NCBI RefSeq assembly: GCF_027923905.1
Contig: NZ_AP026966.1
Coordinates: 4,651,001 to 4,715,000, forward strand
Source of the DNA: Massilia varians
Lineage (GTDB): Bacteria > Pseudomonadota > Gammaproteobacteria > Burkholderiales > Burkholderiaceae_D
Direction of reading: 5' to 3'
Length of the DNA: 64,000 bases
Both the position numbers and the translations under genes were made by a program. Positions 27,325 through 36,702 of this stretch are shown piece after piece (position 1 is the stretch's first letter; each line of letters opens with the position of its first letter). The notes beneath the pieces are model-generated. The model was not told where the DNA came from, did no database searches, and saw only the letters and a program-made list of their open reading frames with translations.

Positions 27325-28398
27325 TTAGATACCTTCACCCGCATCGACGAAGACTTCGATGCGGCGCGGCTTGAGCACCAGGGTCTCGCCTTCCTTGAAG
27401 CCCTGGCTCGAGAACAGCTCGTTCGGGATCACGGCCTCGATCAGTTGCTGGTTGTCGGCACGCTCGAGGTCGAGCTGGGCCAGCGGGCCGATCGCATGCG
27501 CGCGGCGCAGCCTGGCGACCACGCCGTCGGCGCCGGGCGTGTAGCGCGCCACGTCAAGCTCGTGCGGACGCACGTAGCCGATGCCTTCTCCATTGCGCAC
27601 GCCCGCATGCTCGGGCGCATGGAACTGCGCGTCGCCGCTGGCCAGCACGCCTTCGTGCACGCGGCCGTGGAACAGGTTGACGTTGCCGAGGAAACCGTAG
27701 ACGAAGGGCGAAGCCGGCTTGTTGTACACCTCGCTCGGCGCGCCGAGCTGTTCGACGCGGCCCTTGTTCATCAGGACCACCTGGTCGGCCACTTCCAGCG
27801 CTTCTTCCTGGTCGTGGGTGACGAAGATCGAAGTCACGTGCAGCTCGTCGTGCAGGCGACGCAGCCAGCGGCGCAGTTCCTTGCGCACCTTGGCGTCCAG
27901 GGCGCCGAAGGGTTCATCGAGCAGCAGCACGCGCGGCTCGACGGCCAGCGCGCGCGCCAGGGCGATCCGCTGGCGCTGGCCGCCCGAGAGCTGCGGCGGA
28001 TAGCGGTCGGCGATCCAGTCAAGCTGCACGAGTTCGAGCAGCTGGCGCACCTTGTCGCGGATCTGCTGTTCCGACGGGCGCTCCTTGCGCGGCCGCACGC
28101 GCAGGCCGAAGGCGACGTTCTCGAACACGGTCATGTGCTTGAACAGCGCGTAGTGCTGGAACACGAAGCCGACCTGGCGCTCGCGCACGTGGCGGTGCGA
28201 GGCGTCCTGGCCGTCGAGCAGCACGGCGCCCGAATCGGGATGTTCGAGGCCGGCGATGACGCGCAGCAGGGTGGTCTTGCCGCAGCCGGAAGGACCCAGC
28301 AAGGCGGTCAGCTGGCCGTCCGGGAACTGCAGCGAGACGTCGTCGAGCGCGGTGAACTGGCCGAACTGCTTGCGGATGTGTTGGACTTCGATCGTCAT
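27325..28398 (-). CDS. cysA: Sulfate/thiosulfate ABC transporter ATP-binding protein
   Basis: A 357-residue ATPase. Walker A is GPSGCGKTT near residue 35, the signature [15 protein letters not shown] near residue 135, Walker [13 protein letters not shown], and a switch histidine in FVTHDQEEA. The C-terminal regulatory TOBE-like domain matches CysA. It drives sulfate and thiosulfate uptake with CysT and CysW. The ATG at 28398 follows cysW by 2 bases; the upstream frame has no homology. Confidence 0.95.
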   Translation of the reverse strand: MTIEVQHIRKQFGQFTALDDVSLQFPDGQLTALLGPSGCGKTTLLRVIAGLEHPDSGAVLLDGQDASHRHVRERQVGFVFQHYALFKHMTVFENVAFGLRVRPRKERPSEQQIRDKVRQLLELVQLDWIADRYPPQLSGGQRQRIALARALAVEPRVLLLDEPFGALDAKVRKELRRWLRRLHDELHVTSIFVTHDQEEALEVADQVVLMNKGRVEQLGAPSEVYNKPASPFVYGFLGNVNLFHGRVHEGVLASGDAQFHAPEHAGVRNGEGIGYVRPHELDVARYTPGADGVVARLRRAHAIGPLAQLDLERADNQQLIEAVIPNELFSSQGFKEGETLVLKPRRIEVFVDAGEGI

Positions 28399-28400
28399 GG

Positions 28401-29324
28401 TCAGGCTTCCTTCTGTCGTTCTTCGGCGGCGGCTTTGCGTACCTGGTGCAGGCGCCATTCGATAAAGCTCTTCACCGCCAGGGTCACCAGCGCGAGCAGC
28501 GCCAGCAGCGATGCGATCGCGAACGCGGCCGTAAAGTTGTATTCGTTGTAGAGGATCTCGACCTGCAGCGGCATGGTGTTGGTCTCGCCGCGGATGTGGC
28601 CCGAGACCACCGACACCGCGCCGAACTCGCCCATCGCACGGGCGTTACACAGGATGACGCCGTACAGCAGGCCCCATTTGATGTTCGGCAGCGTCACGCG
28701 CCAGAAGGTCGACCAGCCCGAGGCGCCCAGCACCAGCGCGGCCTCTTCCTCTTCGGTGCCCTGCTGCTGCATCAGCGGGATCAGCTCGCGCGCCACGAAC
28801 GGGAAAGTAATGAAGATGGTGGCCAGCACGATGCCCGGCACCGCGAACAGGATCTTGATGTCGTGCTCGGCCAGCCATTCGCCGAACCAGCCCTGGGCGC
28901 CGAACAGCAGCACGTAGATCAGGCCCGCGATCACCGGCGAGACCGAGAACGGCAGGTCGATCAGCGTCAGCAGGATGCTCTTGCCGCGGAACTCGAATTT
29001 GGCGATGGCCCAGGCGGCGGCCACGCCGAACACCAGGTTCAGCGGCACCGAGATGCCGGCCGCGATGAGCGTGAGCTTGATGGCGGAGATCGCATCCGGG
29101 TCGCGGATCGATTCGAGGTAGACGTCCCAGCCGCGCTTGAGCGCCTCAAGGAACACGGCGGCCAGCGGCACGAACAGGAACAGGGTCAGGAAAGCCAGCG
29201 CCACCGCGATCAGGAGGTAGCGCACCCAGTCCGGTTCCAGCACATTGGTCTTCGGGCGGCGCACCGGCGCCGCGGCGCCTTTGTTACCCTGCGCGGCCTT
29301 GATGTTGTCGAGGACTGCGCTCAT
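28401..29324 (-). CDS. cysW: Sulfate ABC transporter permease CysW
   Basis: A 307-residue permease with six membrane helices and the EAA loop ([23 protein letters not shown]) split over the cytoplasmic turn around residue 205. The ATG at 29324 overlaps the cysT stop as ATGA, which indicates translational coupling and decides the start against an in-frame ATG at 29351. Confidence 0.94.
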   Translation of the reverse strand: MSAVLDNIKAAQGNKGAAAPVRRPKTNVLEPDWVRYLLIAVALAFLTLFLFVPLAAVFLEALKRGWDVYLESIRDPDAISAIKLTLIAAGISVPLNLVFGVAAAWAIAKFEFRGKSILLTLIDLPFSVSPVIAGLIYVLLFGAQGWFGEWLAEHDIKILFAVPGIVLATIFITFPFVARELIPLMQQQGTEEEEAALVLGASGWSTFWRVTLPNIKWGLLYGVILCNARAMGEFGAVSVVSGHIRGETNTMPLQVEILYNEYNFTAAFAIASLLALLALVTLAVKSFIEWRLHQVRKAAAEERQKEA

Positions 29325-30187
29325 TTCTTTCCTGCCCGTTTGCGGGTCCATGCCTGCAGCAGGTTAATCGTCAGCAGCAGAATGAACGAGATGATCAGCA
29401 TGACCACCGCGATCGCCGTGGCGCCCGCGTAGTCGTACTGCTCGAGTTTGGTGATGATGAACAGCGGCGTGATCTCGGAGACCATCGGCAGATTGCCGGC
29501 GATGAAGATGACCGAGCCGTATTCGCCGGTGGCGCGCGCGAAAGCCAGTGCGAAACCGGTCAGGAGGGCCGGCACGATCGACGGCAGCACCACGCGCCAG
29601 AAGGTCTGCAGCGGCGAGGCGCCCAGGCTGGCGGCGGCTTCTTCGAGCTCGCGCTCGGCTTCTTCCAGCACCGGCTGCACCGTGCGCACCACGAAGGGCA
29701 GGCCGATGAAGGTCAGCGCCACCAGCACGCCCAGCGGCGTGAAGGCGACCTTGATGCCGAACTTGGCCAGTTGCTCGCCGATCAGGCCGTTGTGCGAGTA
29801 CAGGGCGGTGAGCGTGATGCCGGCCACCGCGGTGGGCAGCGCGAACGGCAGGTCGACCAGGGCGTCGATGATGCGCTTGCCCGGGAAGGTATAGCGCACC
29901 AGCACCCAGGCGACGATGCCGCCGAAGATGACGTTGATGAAGGCGGCCAGCAGCGAGGCGCCGAAGGTGAGACGGTACGACGCCATCACACGCTCGGAGG
30001 TGACGGCGCTCCAGAACGCATCCCAGCTCATCGTGAAGGTCTTCAGGAAGACCGCCGACAGCGGGATCAGGACGATCATCGCGAGGTAGAAAATCGTGAA
30101 GCCGAGCGAGATACCGAATCCGGGGATGACACGGCCAGTAGCGGCCCGGCCGGGAGATCGTCGCGCTGGCAATGCGAGCGTGGTCAT
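29321..30187 (-). CDS. cysT: Sulfate ABC transporter permease CysT
   Basis: A 288-residue permease, partner of CysW, with six helices and the EAA motif [19 protein letters not shown] near residue 190. It is the first gene of the cysT-cysW-cysA-cysB block. The periplasmic sulfate-binding protein gene (sbp/cysP) that usually precedes it is not present in the window, so it must be elsewhere on the genome. Confidence 0.94.
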   Translation of the reverse strand: MTTLALPARRSPGRAATGRVIPGFGISLGFTIFYLAMIVLIPLSAVFLKTFTMSWDAFWSAVTSERVMASYRLTFGASLLAAFINVIFGGIVAWVLVRYTFPGKRIIDALVDLPFALPTAVAGITLTALYSHNGLIGEQLAKFGIKVAFTPLGVLVALTFIGLPFVVRTVQPVLEEAERELEEAAASLGASPLQTFWRVVLPSIVPALLTGFALAFARATGEYGSVIFIAGNLPMVSEITPLFIITKLEQYDYAGATAIAVVMLIISFILLLTINLLQAWTRKRAGKK

Positions 30188-30290
30188 GGAGGCCCTTCAC
30201 AAATTCTTAAAGGAACGCATATTCTCATGCGGCCCTTATATTACAAACGAAACTTTCCTCATTTGCATAGATGGAAACGGCTATTACGGA
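30188..30290 (-). promoter_or_regulatory. AT-rich regulatory gap upstream of cysT
   Basis: This 103-base gap is strikingly AT-rich for the neighbourhood. On the minus strand it contains TAATAT as a possible -10 box (about 30234-30239) without a good -35, as expected for a promoter that needs an activator, and an inverted repeat CGCAT-N6-ATGCG. CysB binding here is likely from context but no specific site is proven. Confidence 0.45.
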
Positions 30291-31064
30291 TCAGAAAACC
30301 AGCTTGGCCGCGACGCCGGTCAGCGTGGTCGCCAGCAGGGCGCGCAGGAAGCGCTCCGGCACCTTGCGCGCGGCCATCGCGCCCAGCGTAATGCCCGGCA
30401 CCGAACCGACGAGCAGGGTCAGCAGCAGCATCCAGTCGATCGATCCGAGCCACCAGTGGCCGACGGCGGCGATCGCGGTCAGCGGCACGGCATAGGCAAT
30501 GTCGGTGCCGGCCACTTCGGCCGGGCTCAAGCGCGGATACAGCATGACCAGCAGGGTGGCGCCGATGGCGCCCGCGCCGATCGAGGACACGGTGACGAGC
30601 ACGCCCAGCACCGCGCCGGACACGACGGTGGCGGTGGTCAGCGCCCTGCCCTGCAGCTGGCGCCCCGGCTTGGCATTGACCCAGGCCAGCATGCGCGCGC
30701 GGAACAGCAGCGCGATCACGGTCAGCATCACGGAGCCGGCGATGGAATAACGGATGAACTGCCCGATCGCTTCATCGAGCCCGCCGAAGTGCTTCAGGGC
30801 CAGGGTTGCTACCAGCGCGGCCGGCAAGGCGCCCAGGCACAGGCGGCCGACGATCTGCCACTGGACGGTGCGGTTGAAACGGTGGGTAATGGTGCCGACA
30901 CCCTTGGTGATGGAGGCGAAGGCCAGGTCGGTGCCGACGGCCACCGAGGGCGAGACGCCGAACAGCAGCGTCAACAGCGGCGTCATGAGCGAACCGCCGC
31001 CCACGCCAGTCATGCCCACCAGTAGCCCTACTGCAAAACCCGCGATGATATATGTGGTCGACAT
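30291..31064 (-). CDS. TSUP family permease (TauE/SafE sulfite exporter type)
   Basis: A 257-residue membrane protein with about eight helices. The two family repeats are visible as VGMTGVGGGSLMTPLL at the N-terminus and VTVSSIGAGAIGATLL near residue 160. TSUP proteins move sulfite, sulfonates or other sulfur anions. Its position directly upstream of the cysTWA genes supports a sulfur-related substrate. It is separated from cysT by an AT-rich gap and from the peroxiredoxin by a REPIN-like repeat. Confidence 0.88.
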   Translation of the reverse strand: MSTTYIIAGFAVGLLVGMTGVGGGSLMTPLLTLLFGVSPSVAVGTDLAFASITKGVGTITHRFNRTVQWQIVGRLCLGALPAALVATLALKHFGGLDEAIGQFIRYSIAGSVMLTVIALLFRARMLAWVNAKPGRQLQGRALTTATVVSGAVLGVLVTVSSIGAGAIGATLLVMLYPRLSPAEVAGTDIAYAVPLTAIAAVGHWWLGSIDWMLLLTLLVGSVPGITLGAMAARKVPERFLRALLATTLTGVAAKLVF

Positions 31065-31155
31065 GCCCGTACCCTTCAGTGAAATGACAGGGTAAGGGGA
31101 CTCGACGGTTCAGCAAACAACAGGTTTCTTATTTGCTTATGCGGGGGGAGGAGCA

Positions 31156-31264
31156 CGTAGGGTGGTCGGCTGTGCCGACCGCGCGTTCAGCCAGCCTGTG
31201 AATCGCCGATCACTGGTTTCGTCGTGTAGTTGAACGCGCGGACGGCGAAGCCGTCCACCCTACG
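31156..31264. repeat. REPIN-like element, copy 1
   Basis: The arms begin CGTAGGGTGGTCGGC (31156) and end GCCGTCCACCCTACG (31264). They are inverted over 34 bases, and each arm also folds on itself (GGTCGGC/GCCGACC in the left, GGACGGC/GCCGTCC in the right), with compensating changes that keep both hairpins. Related elements lie at 41158 and 45004. Such paired REP sequences are mobilised by RAYT transposases elsewhere in the genome. Confidence 0.8.
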
Positions 31265-31278
31265 GGAAGCAAGAAGAA

Positions 31279-31917
31279 TTATTTATTCGGCTGCGGAGTC
31301 AGGCGCAGGTAAGGACGCGGCGAGGTATAGCCTTTCGGATACTTCTGCTCGATGACGGCCGGATCCTGCACGGTCAGCGGGATGATGACGTCGTCGCCAT
31401 CCTTCCAGTTGCCCGGGGTGGCCACGGTGTAGCCGTCGGTCAGCTGCAGGGCGTCGATCACGCGCAGCACTTCGTCGAAGTTGCGGCCGGTGCTCATCGG
31501 GTAGGTGATGATCAGGCGCACCTTCTTGGCCGGGTCGATCACGAACAGCGAGCGCACGGTGGCGGTGGCCGAGGCTTCCGGGTGGATCATGTCGTACAGG
31601 CTGGACACCGATTTGTCGGCGTCGGCGATGATCGGGAAGCCGACCACGGTCTGCTGGGTTTCCTCGATATCCTTGATCCAGGCACGGTGCTGGTCGGCCG
31701 GGTCGACCGACAGTGCGATTGCCTTGACGTTGCGCTTGTCGAACTCCGGCTTCAGCTTGGCGGTCAGGCCCAGTTCGGTGGTGCAGACGGGGGTGAAGTC
31801 GGCCGGATGCGAGAACAGCACCACCCAGGAATCGCCCGCCCACTCGTGGAAGCGGATCTTGCCGATGCTGGAATCCTGCTCGAAATCGGGGGCGGTATCG
31901 CCGAGGCGTAAGGTCAT
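31279..31917 (-). CDS. 1-Cys peroxiredoxin (Prx6/LsfA type)
   Basis: A 212-residue thioredoxin-fold peroxidase. The peroxidatic cysteine is in HPADFTPVCTTELG near residue 45; no partner cysteine of the 2-Cys type is seen, and the long C-terminal domain (GNWKDGDDVIIP, PYLRLTPQP) marks the Prx6 subgroup. It reduces peroxides. The Pseudomonas homologue LsfA is induced by sulfate starvation, which suits its place next to sulfur transport genes. GGAGAAACGACG precedes the ATG. Confidence 0.93.
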   Translation of the reverse strand: MTLRLGDTAPDFEQDSSIGKIRFHEWAGDSWVVLFSHPADFTPVCTTELGLTAKLKPEFDKRNVKAIALSVDPADQHRAWIKDIEETQQTVVGFPIIADADKSVSSLYDMIHPEASATATVRSLFVIDPAKKVRLIITYPMSTGRNFDEVLRVIDALQLTDGYTVATPGNWKDGDDVIIPLTVQDPAVIEQKYPKGYTSPRPYLRLTPQPNK

Positions 31918-32028
31918 CGTCGTTTCTCCATGTGATTGGACTACAGGTTGCTACATCTACGCATAGTCTAAGAGCAGCTGGCAGTTTCGCAAACGACGCG
32001 TTAGTTATTTGCTTGTTCCACAAACCTG

Positions 32029-32415
32029 TTAGAAAAACCGGCTGTACAGCACTACCGCCCAGGTGGCCGCCGCCAGCAGCAGGGACAGGGCAACGGCGGC
32101 GCTGCCCATGTCCTTCGCCACTTTCGACAGCGGATGGCGCTCGAGCGAGATGCGGTCGACCACGGCCTCGATGGCCGAGTTGATGATCTCCACGATCAGC
32201 ACCAGGATCAGTACGCCGATCAAGGCCAGTTTCTGGAAGGCGGACAGCGGCAGCAGCAGGGCCGCCACGGTGGCAAAGGCGATCAGCACGACCTCTTGCC
32301 GGAAAGCGGCCTCGCTGCGCCAGGCCCAGGCCAGGCCATCCCCGGTATTGCGGCAGGCGGCGAGGATGCGGGCGATGCCGCGCTTGGTCTTGAACTCGCT
32401 GATCGGGTGTTCCAT
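32029..32415 (-). CDS. dgkA: Diacylglycerol kinase
   Basis: A 128-residue membrane enzyme with three helices. The family signature EIINSAIEAVVDRIS near residue 85 includes the catalytic glutamate and asparagine. It phosphorylates diacylglycerol, recycling lipid by-products of membrane-derived oligosaccharide or envelope synthesis. It is divergent to the IclR-type regulator. Confidence 0.93.
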   Translation of the reverse strand: MEHPISEFKTKRGIARILAACRNTGDGLAWAWRSEAAFRQEVVLIAFATVAALLLPLSAFQKLALIGVLILVLIVEIINSAIEAVVDRISLERHPLSKVAKDMGSAAVALSLLLAAATWAVVLYSRFF

Positions 32416-32488
32416 TGTTTTTTCGAAATAAATGCAGGACTGTCATTATGCCGCCCTTCTCCCGGCTTGCACACCGCACCCCATCGGT

Positions 32489-32518
32489 TTGCATCGGCGT
32501 TTCACATCATGGTATAAA
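32489..32518 (+). promoter_or_regulatory. Candidate promoter of the IclR-family gene
   Basis: TTGCAT (32489-32494) and TATAAA (32513-32518) are separated by 18 bases, and the predicted start codon lies 31 bases downstream of the -10 box. It is inside the divergent gap with dgkA. Confidence 0.5.
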
Positions 32519-32549
32519 GGGGCTCATACTGCACCGCACCAACTACATC

Positions 32550-33359
32550 ATGAAAATGGAAACCCCTCAGTTGGACACGTCGGCAGCTGCGGCATCGGGC
32601 AAGACCTCGATCCAGGTGATCGAGCGCATGATGGCGCTGCTCGATGCGCTGGCCAGTTATTCCGACCCGGTCAGCCTGAAGGAATTGTCGAAAGTCTCCG
32701 GCCTGCATCCGTCGACCGCGCACCGCATCCTGAACGACATGGTGGTCACGCGCTTCGTCGACCGCGTCGAGCCGGGCACCTACCGCCTCGGCATGCGTCT
32801 GCTGGAACTGGGCAACGTGGTCAAGAGCCGCCTGTCGGTGCGCGAAGCGGCGCTCGACTTCATGCGCGCCCTGCACAAGAAAACCCAGCAGACCGTGAAC
32901 CTGTCGGTGCGCCAGGGTGACGAGATCGTCTACATCGACCGCGCCTATTCCGAGCGCTCGGGCATGCAGGTGGTGCGCGCGATCGGCGGCCGGGCGCCGC
33001 TGCACCTGACCTCGACCGGCAAGCTGTTCCTGTCGATCGACGATGCCAAGACCATCCGCGCCTATGCCACCCGCACGGGTCTGGCAGGCCACAACAAGAA
33101 TTCGATCACCGACCTGGCCCGCTTCGAACGCGAGCTGGGACTGGTGCGCGCGCGCGGCTATGCGCGCGACAACGAGGAACTGGAACTGGGGGTACGCTGC
33201 ATGGCCGCCGGCATCTTCGATGACAGCGGCAAGCTGGTGGCCGGCCTGTCGATCTCGGCCCCGGCCGACCGCCTGCAGGAAGAATGGCTGGACGACCTGG
33301 TGCAGACGGCGTCGAGTATCTCCGCCACGCTGGGCTACCGCCCCACTCCGGCGATCTGA
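32550..33359 (+). CDS. IclR family transcriptional regulator
   Basis: A 269-residue regulator. The N-terminal winged helix has IQVIERMMALLDAL and the recognition segment LSKVSGLHPSTAHRILNDM; the C-terminal effector domain has GGRAPLHLTSTGKLFL and GYARDNEELELGVRCMA. Targets are unknown; IclR members often regulate aromatic or carbon metabolism. The ATG at 32550 is chosen as it fits the promoter and homology, and the next ATG is two codons later. Its TGA stop abuts the TCA of the convergent pbpG-like gene with no gap. Confidence 0.88.
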   Translation: MKMETPQLDTSAAAASGKTSIQVIERMMALLDALASYSDPVSLKELSKVSGLHPSTAHRILNDMVVTRFVDRVEPGTYRLGMRLLELGNVVKSRLSVREAALDFMRALHKKTQQTVNLSVRQGDEIVYIDRAYSERSGMQVVRAIGGRAPLHLTSTGKLFLSIDDAKTIRAYATRTGLAGHNKNSITDLARFERELGLVRARGYARDNEELELGVRCMAAGIFDDSGKLVAGLSISAPADRLQEEWLDDLVQTASSISATLGYRPTPAI

Positions 33360-34565
33360 TCAGTGCAAGGCCGGCGCCGCCCTGGTGGCGGCGCTCATCA
33401 CCGGCATGTCGCTGGCATTGCCCAGCGTCCCGGGTGCCAGCACCTCGAGCTTGTCGGGCGCAAGCGCTTCGAGGAAACGGCGCACGCGGCCCGCGTCGGC
33501 GGTGCGCGACATCTTTCCCTTCGAATCCAGGAACACCATGATCACGTTGCGGCCGTGGATGGCGGCCTGCATCACCAGGCAGCGGCCTGCTTCGTTGATG
33601 AAGCCGGTCTTCTGCAGGCCGATGTTCCAGTCCGGCAGCGCCACCAGGTAGTTGGTGTTCGCATAGCGCATCGGCCGGCCGCTCGCCTTCACGACTGAAT
33701 TGGGCGTGGTGGAAAATTCGCGCAGCAGCGATTCGCCGTGGGCGGTGGCAACCAGGCGCGCCAGGTCGCGCGCGCTGGAGACATTGCGGCTCGACAGGCC
33801 GCTGGAGTCGACGAAGCGCGTATCCTTCATGCCCAGTTCGCGCGCCTTGGCATTCATGGCGGCCACGAAGGCATTGATGCCGCCTGGATAGTGGCGCCCG
33901 AGCGCGGAGGCGGCGCGGTTCTCCGAACTCATCAGGGAAATGTGCAGCATCTCGCGGCGCGTCATGCGCGTGCCCACCGGCAGGCGCGAGCTGGAATACT
34001 TGTGGCGGTCGACGTCGGCGTCGGCAATGCGCAGCACCTCGTCGAGATCCTGCCCGGCCTGCACCACGACCAGGCCGGTCATGAGCTTGGTGATCGAGGC
34101 GATCGGCAAGGCGACATTGGCATTCTTTTCGAACAGCACTTCCGAGCTGTTCTGGTCGAGCACGAAGGCGACGTTCGAGCGCAGGGACAGGGAATCCGGG
34201 GTGGCGCGCAGGCCGGCGGCATCGCCGAAGGTGCGCGGATCGACCGCGGCCGCCGCGGCAACGCCGGCGCCGGCACGGCGCACGACATGGTAGGTGACCT
34301 TGCGCTTGCCGCGCACCATTTCCACGCGGCGCACCATGCGCTGGCGGTTATCGTCGGCGATGGATTGGGCCAGGTCCTTGCGCTTGGGGGGCGCGGCCTT
34401 GCGGCCGGAGGCGCGCTTCTTCTTGACGGCCTTCTTCTTGGCGGGCTGGGCCTTCTTGGATGTGGACGTGGATTCGGCAGCGGCGCCCGCACCGGCGCCC
34501 GCCGCGTTGACGGGCTGGAGCGCAAACAGCAGCGAAACAATGGCAGCCAATGCAACTTTGAACAT
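33360..34565 (-). CDS. pbpG: D-alanyl-D-alanine endopeptidase (PBP7-like, serine-type S11)
   Basis: A 401-residue exported protein. The signal peptide (about 1-22) is followed by a long Lys/Ala-rich basic linker (KKAQPAKKKAVKKKRASG), then the S11 domain with the active-site SITK (in IASITKLMTG), the SxN-type motif read as SSEN, and the KTG box in QKTGFINE. It cleaves peptidoglycan cross-links in the periplasm. The ATG at 34565 precedes the signal peptide; the frame continues upstream without homology. Confidence 0.9.
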   Translation of the reverse strand: MFKVALAAIVSLLFALQPVNAAGAGAGAAAESTSTSKKAQPAKKKAVKKKRASGRKAAPPKRKDLAQSIADDNRQRMVRRVEMVRGKRKVTYHVVRRAGAGVAAAAAVDPRTFGDAAGLRATPDSLSLRSNVAFVLDQNSSEVLFEKNANVALPIASITKLMTGLVVVQAGQDLDEVLRIADADVDRHKYSSSRLPVGTRMTRREMLHISLMSSENRAASALGRHYPGGINAFVAAMNAKARELGMKDTRFVDSSGLSSRNVSSARDLARLVATAHGESLLREFSTTPNSVVKASGRPMRYANTNYLVALPDWNIGLQKTGFINEAGRCLVMQAAIHGRNVIMVFLDSKGKMSRTADAGRVRRFLEALAPDKLEVLAPGTLGNASDMPVMSAATRAAPALH

Positions 34566-34728
34566 CTCGAACCCTTTGCCACAAACTGATGAGGTACGGA
34601 ATGCAGTGTAACGGAACGACGCCTGATCGCAAGCGAAAAGATACATTCCGTGCGGCAACTCCCAAAAACCAACAAGCCTTTGCAATCAAGTATTTACGTT
34701 CGCATGAGCTTGCATATTGCGCTGTGTT

Positions 34729-35424
34729 TTACTCCATGAAGCGGGCAAATTGCGCGACCGGTTCGCGCTCGGTGACGAGCGAATTCTCGACCTTGCCGGG
34801 GTCTGCCCAGCCGAGCGCCATGCCGCACACGACCATTTCATTCTCCGGCAACGCGAGCTGCTGCGCAATCACGCGGTGATACTGTGTGAAGGCCGCCTGC
34901 GGGCAGGTGTCGAGGCCGCGGCCACGCGCGGCGACCATGATGCTCTGCAAGAACATACCGTAATCGAGCCAGGAGCCCTGCTCCATGATGCGGTCGATGG
35001 TGAAGATGAGGCCGACCGGCGCATCGAAGAAGCCGTAGTTGCGCGCGTGCTGGGCCGCCATGCCGGCCTTGTTGTCGCGCGTGAGCCCCAGCAGCGAATA
35101 CAGGTCCCAGCCCACCTTGCGGCGGCGCTCGATGAAGGGCGAGATCCAGGCCCGTGGATAGTAGGCGTATTCCTCGGTGTGCTGGCGGGCCTGCTCCGGG
35201 TCCGCGTTCACCGCCAGGATCGCCTCGCTCAATTCCCTGCGCGCCTGCCCCGTCAGCACGTAGACCTTCCACGGCTGGGTGTTGGTGCCGGACGGCGCAC
35301 GTGCCGCCACCTCGAGGATGCGCTCGATGTCGGCACGCTCGACCGGCTTGGGGAGAAAAGCGCGGATCGAGCGGCGCGAGGTGATGGCAGCGTCGACGGC
35401 TTCCTGCTGGGGGCTGTGGATCAT
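34729..35424 (-). CDS. Nitroreductase family protein
   Basis: A 231-residue FMN-dependent oxidoreductase of the NfsB-like/nitrobenzoate reductase type. FMN-binding blocks RRSIRAFLPKPV near residue 17, APSGTNTQPWKVYVL near residue 43 and GLDTCPQAAF near residue 170 are visible. The ATG at 35424 overlaps the stop of the upstream EamA gene as ATGA, with GGAG just before it, so the two are coupled. Substrate unknown. Confidence 0.92.
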   Translation of the reverse strand: MIHSPQQEAVDAAITSRRSIRAFLPKPVERADIERILEVAARAPSGTNTQPWKVYVLTGQARRELSEAILAVNADPEQARQHTEEYAYYPRAWISPFIERRRKVGWDLYSLLGLTRDNKAGMAAQHARNYGFFDAPVGLIFTIDRIMEQGSWLDYGMFLQSIMVAARGRGLDTCPQAAFTQYHRVIAQQLALPENEMVVCGMALGWADPGKVENSLVTEREPVAQFARFME

Positions 35425-36344
35425 GGGGTCTCCTTTTGATGGTTTTTTTTGACGACGAATGCGACGCCCAGCACGGCGACGACCATGCCGGCCACGGCGA
35501 GCGGGCTGAAAGACTCGCCGAACAGCAGCCAGGCCATGATGGCGGTGGTGGGCGGGGTCAGGTACAGCAGGCTGGTGACCTCGAGCGCGCGGCTGCGCCG
35601 GATCAGCGTGAACAGCAGGAAGATCGCGCCGATCGACAAGGCGAAGATCGACCACAGCCAGGCAAGGATGAAATCCGCGCTCCAGGTGACGCTTGAAAAG
35701 CGCGGGTCCAGGCCTTCGAGCACGATCGCCAGCGGCAGCAGGGCCAGCACGGTGGCGCAAAACTGGATCACGGTGCCGGTGCGCAAGTCGAAGCTCGGGC
35801 AATAACGCTTCTGGTACATGGTGCCGGCCGTGATGCTGAACAAGGCGAAGACGCACAGAGCGATGCCGCCGGCGGTCAAGCCGGCCAGGTGCAGCTTGCT
35901 GTAGACCACCAGGAGCACGCCGGACAGGCCGAGCGCGAAACCGAGCCACTGGCGCGGGCGTACCCGCTCGCCGATCAGGGGCGCCGCGGCCGCCGTCAAG
36001 ACCGGCTGCATGCCGACGATCAGCGCGGTCAGCCCGGCGGGCATGCCGATCTTGATCGCGGCCCAGACGCCGCCGAGGTAGCCGGCCTGCAGCAGCAGTC
36101 CCGCGACCGCCACGTGCAGGACCTGCCCGCGCGGCCAGGGTGCGCGCATCAGGAACACGACCGGCAGCAGCACCGCCAGCACGCCCAGGCAACGCAGGAT
36201 CACGAAGGTGAGCGGCGGCGCATACGGCAGGCCGTGCCTGGCGACGATGAAGCCGGTACTCCACAGGAACACGAACAGCAGCGGCACTGGCGAGAGCCAG
36301 GAAGCGGCCGGAATGGAAGGTGTGGTTCGGGTACCGGAGGACAT
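35421..36344 (-). CDS. EamA family (DMT superfamily) transporter
   Basis: A 307-residue membrane protein with ten predicted helices and two EamA repeats (LLFVFLWSTGFIVARHG at the start, LTPPTTAIMAWLLFGE near the end). It may export a metabolite or drug. An in-frame ATG at 36383 would add 13 residues; neither start has a clear ribosome site, so the exact N-terminus is uncertain. Coupled to the nitroreductase gene. Confidence 0.9.
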   Translation of the reverse strand: MSSGTRTTPSIPAASWLSPVPLLFVFLWSTGFIVARHGLPYAPPLTFVILRCLGVLAVLLPVVFLMRAPWPRGQVLHVAVAGLLLQAGYLGGVWAAIKIGMPAGLTALIVGMQPVLTAAAAPLIGERVRPRQWLGFALGLSGVLLVVYSKLHLAGLTAGGIALCVFALFSITAGTMYQKRYCPSFDLRTGTVIQFCATVLALLPLAIVLEGLDPRFSSVTWSADFILAWLWSIFALSIGAIFLLFTLIRRSRALEVTSLLYLTPPTTAIMAWLLFGESFSPLAVAGMVVAVLGVAFVVKKNHQKETP

Positions 36345-36702
36345 GAATGATCGATCAGCGGGATGCTGCGCAGTAGCTTGCATGAATGGCTTGGCGAAAA
36401 CACAAGTCAGCAGTCTAGCACGCCGCGCGCGACGAATCGGCCGTTCCTCGAGCGCAGCATTTCTTGCGCTAAATCACGCCTAAGTCGTTGAAATTTCTTG
36501 CAATCAATGCATTCCAGAAATTTATGAACAAACGATGGTGCGGCGCGTCAAATTTGCTTGACTCGCTTGGCGAACTGGTTGAAAATTCGCCCTGCTGCGG
36601 TGCACAAAAAAGAGTTTCGTCGACATCGGACGGAAAAAACCTGCCTCACAAGTCCAAGCAACATTCCATCCCCTTAAAACGCATTGAATTTTGGAGAGTC
36701 AC
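36345..36702. other. Divergent intergenic region between EamA transporter and phasin genes
   Basis: About 360 AT-richer bases that must contain both promoters. A TTGACT at about 36558-36563 lacks a good -10 box. The only open frame (36488-36781 +) overlaps the phasin start in another frame and has no homology. No RNA gene or repeat recognised. Confidence 0.4.
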
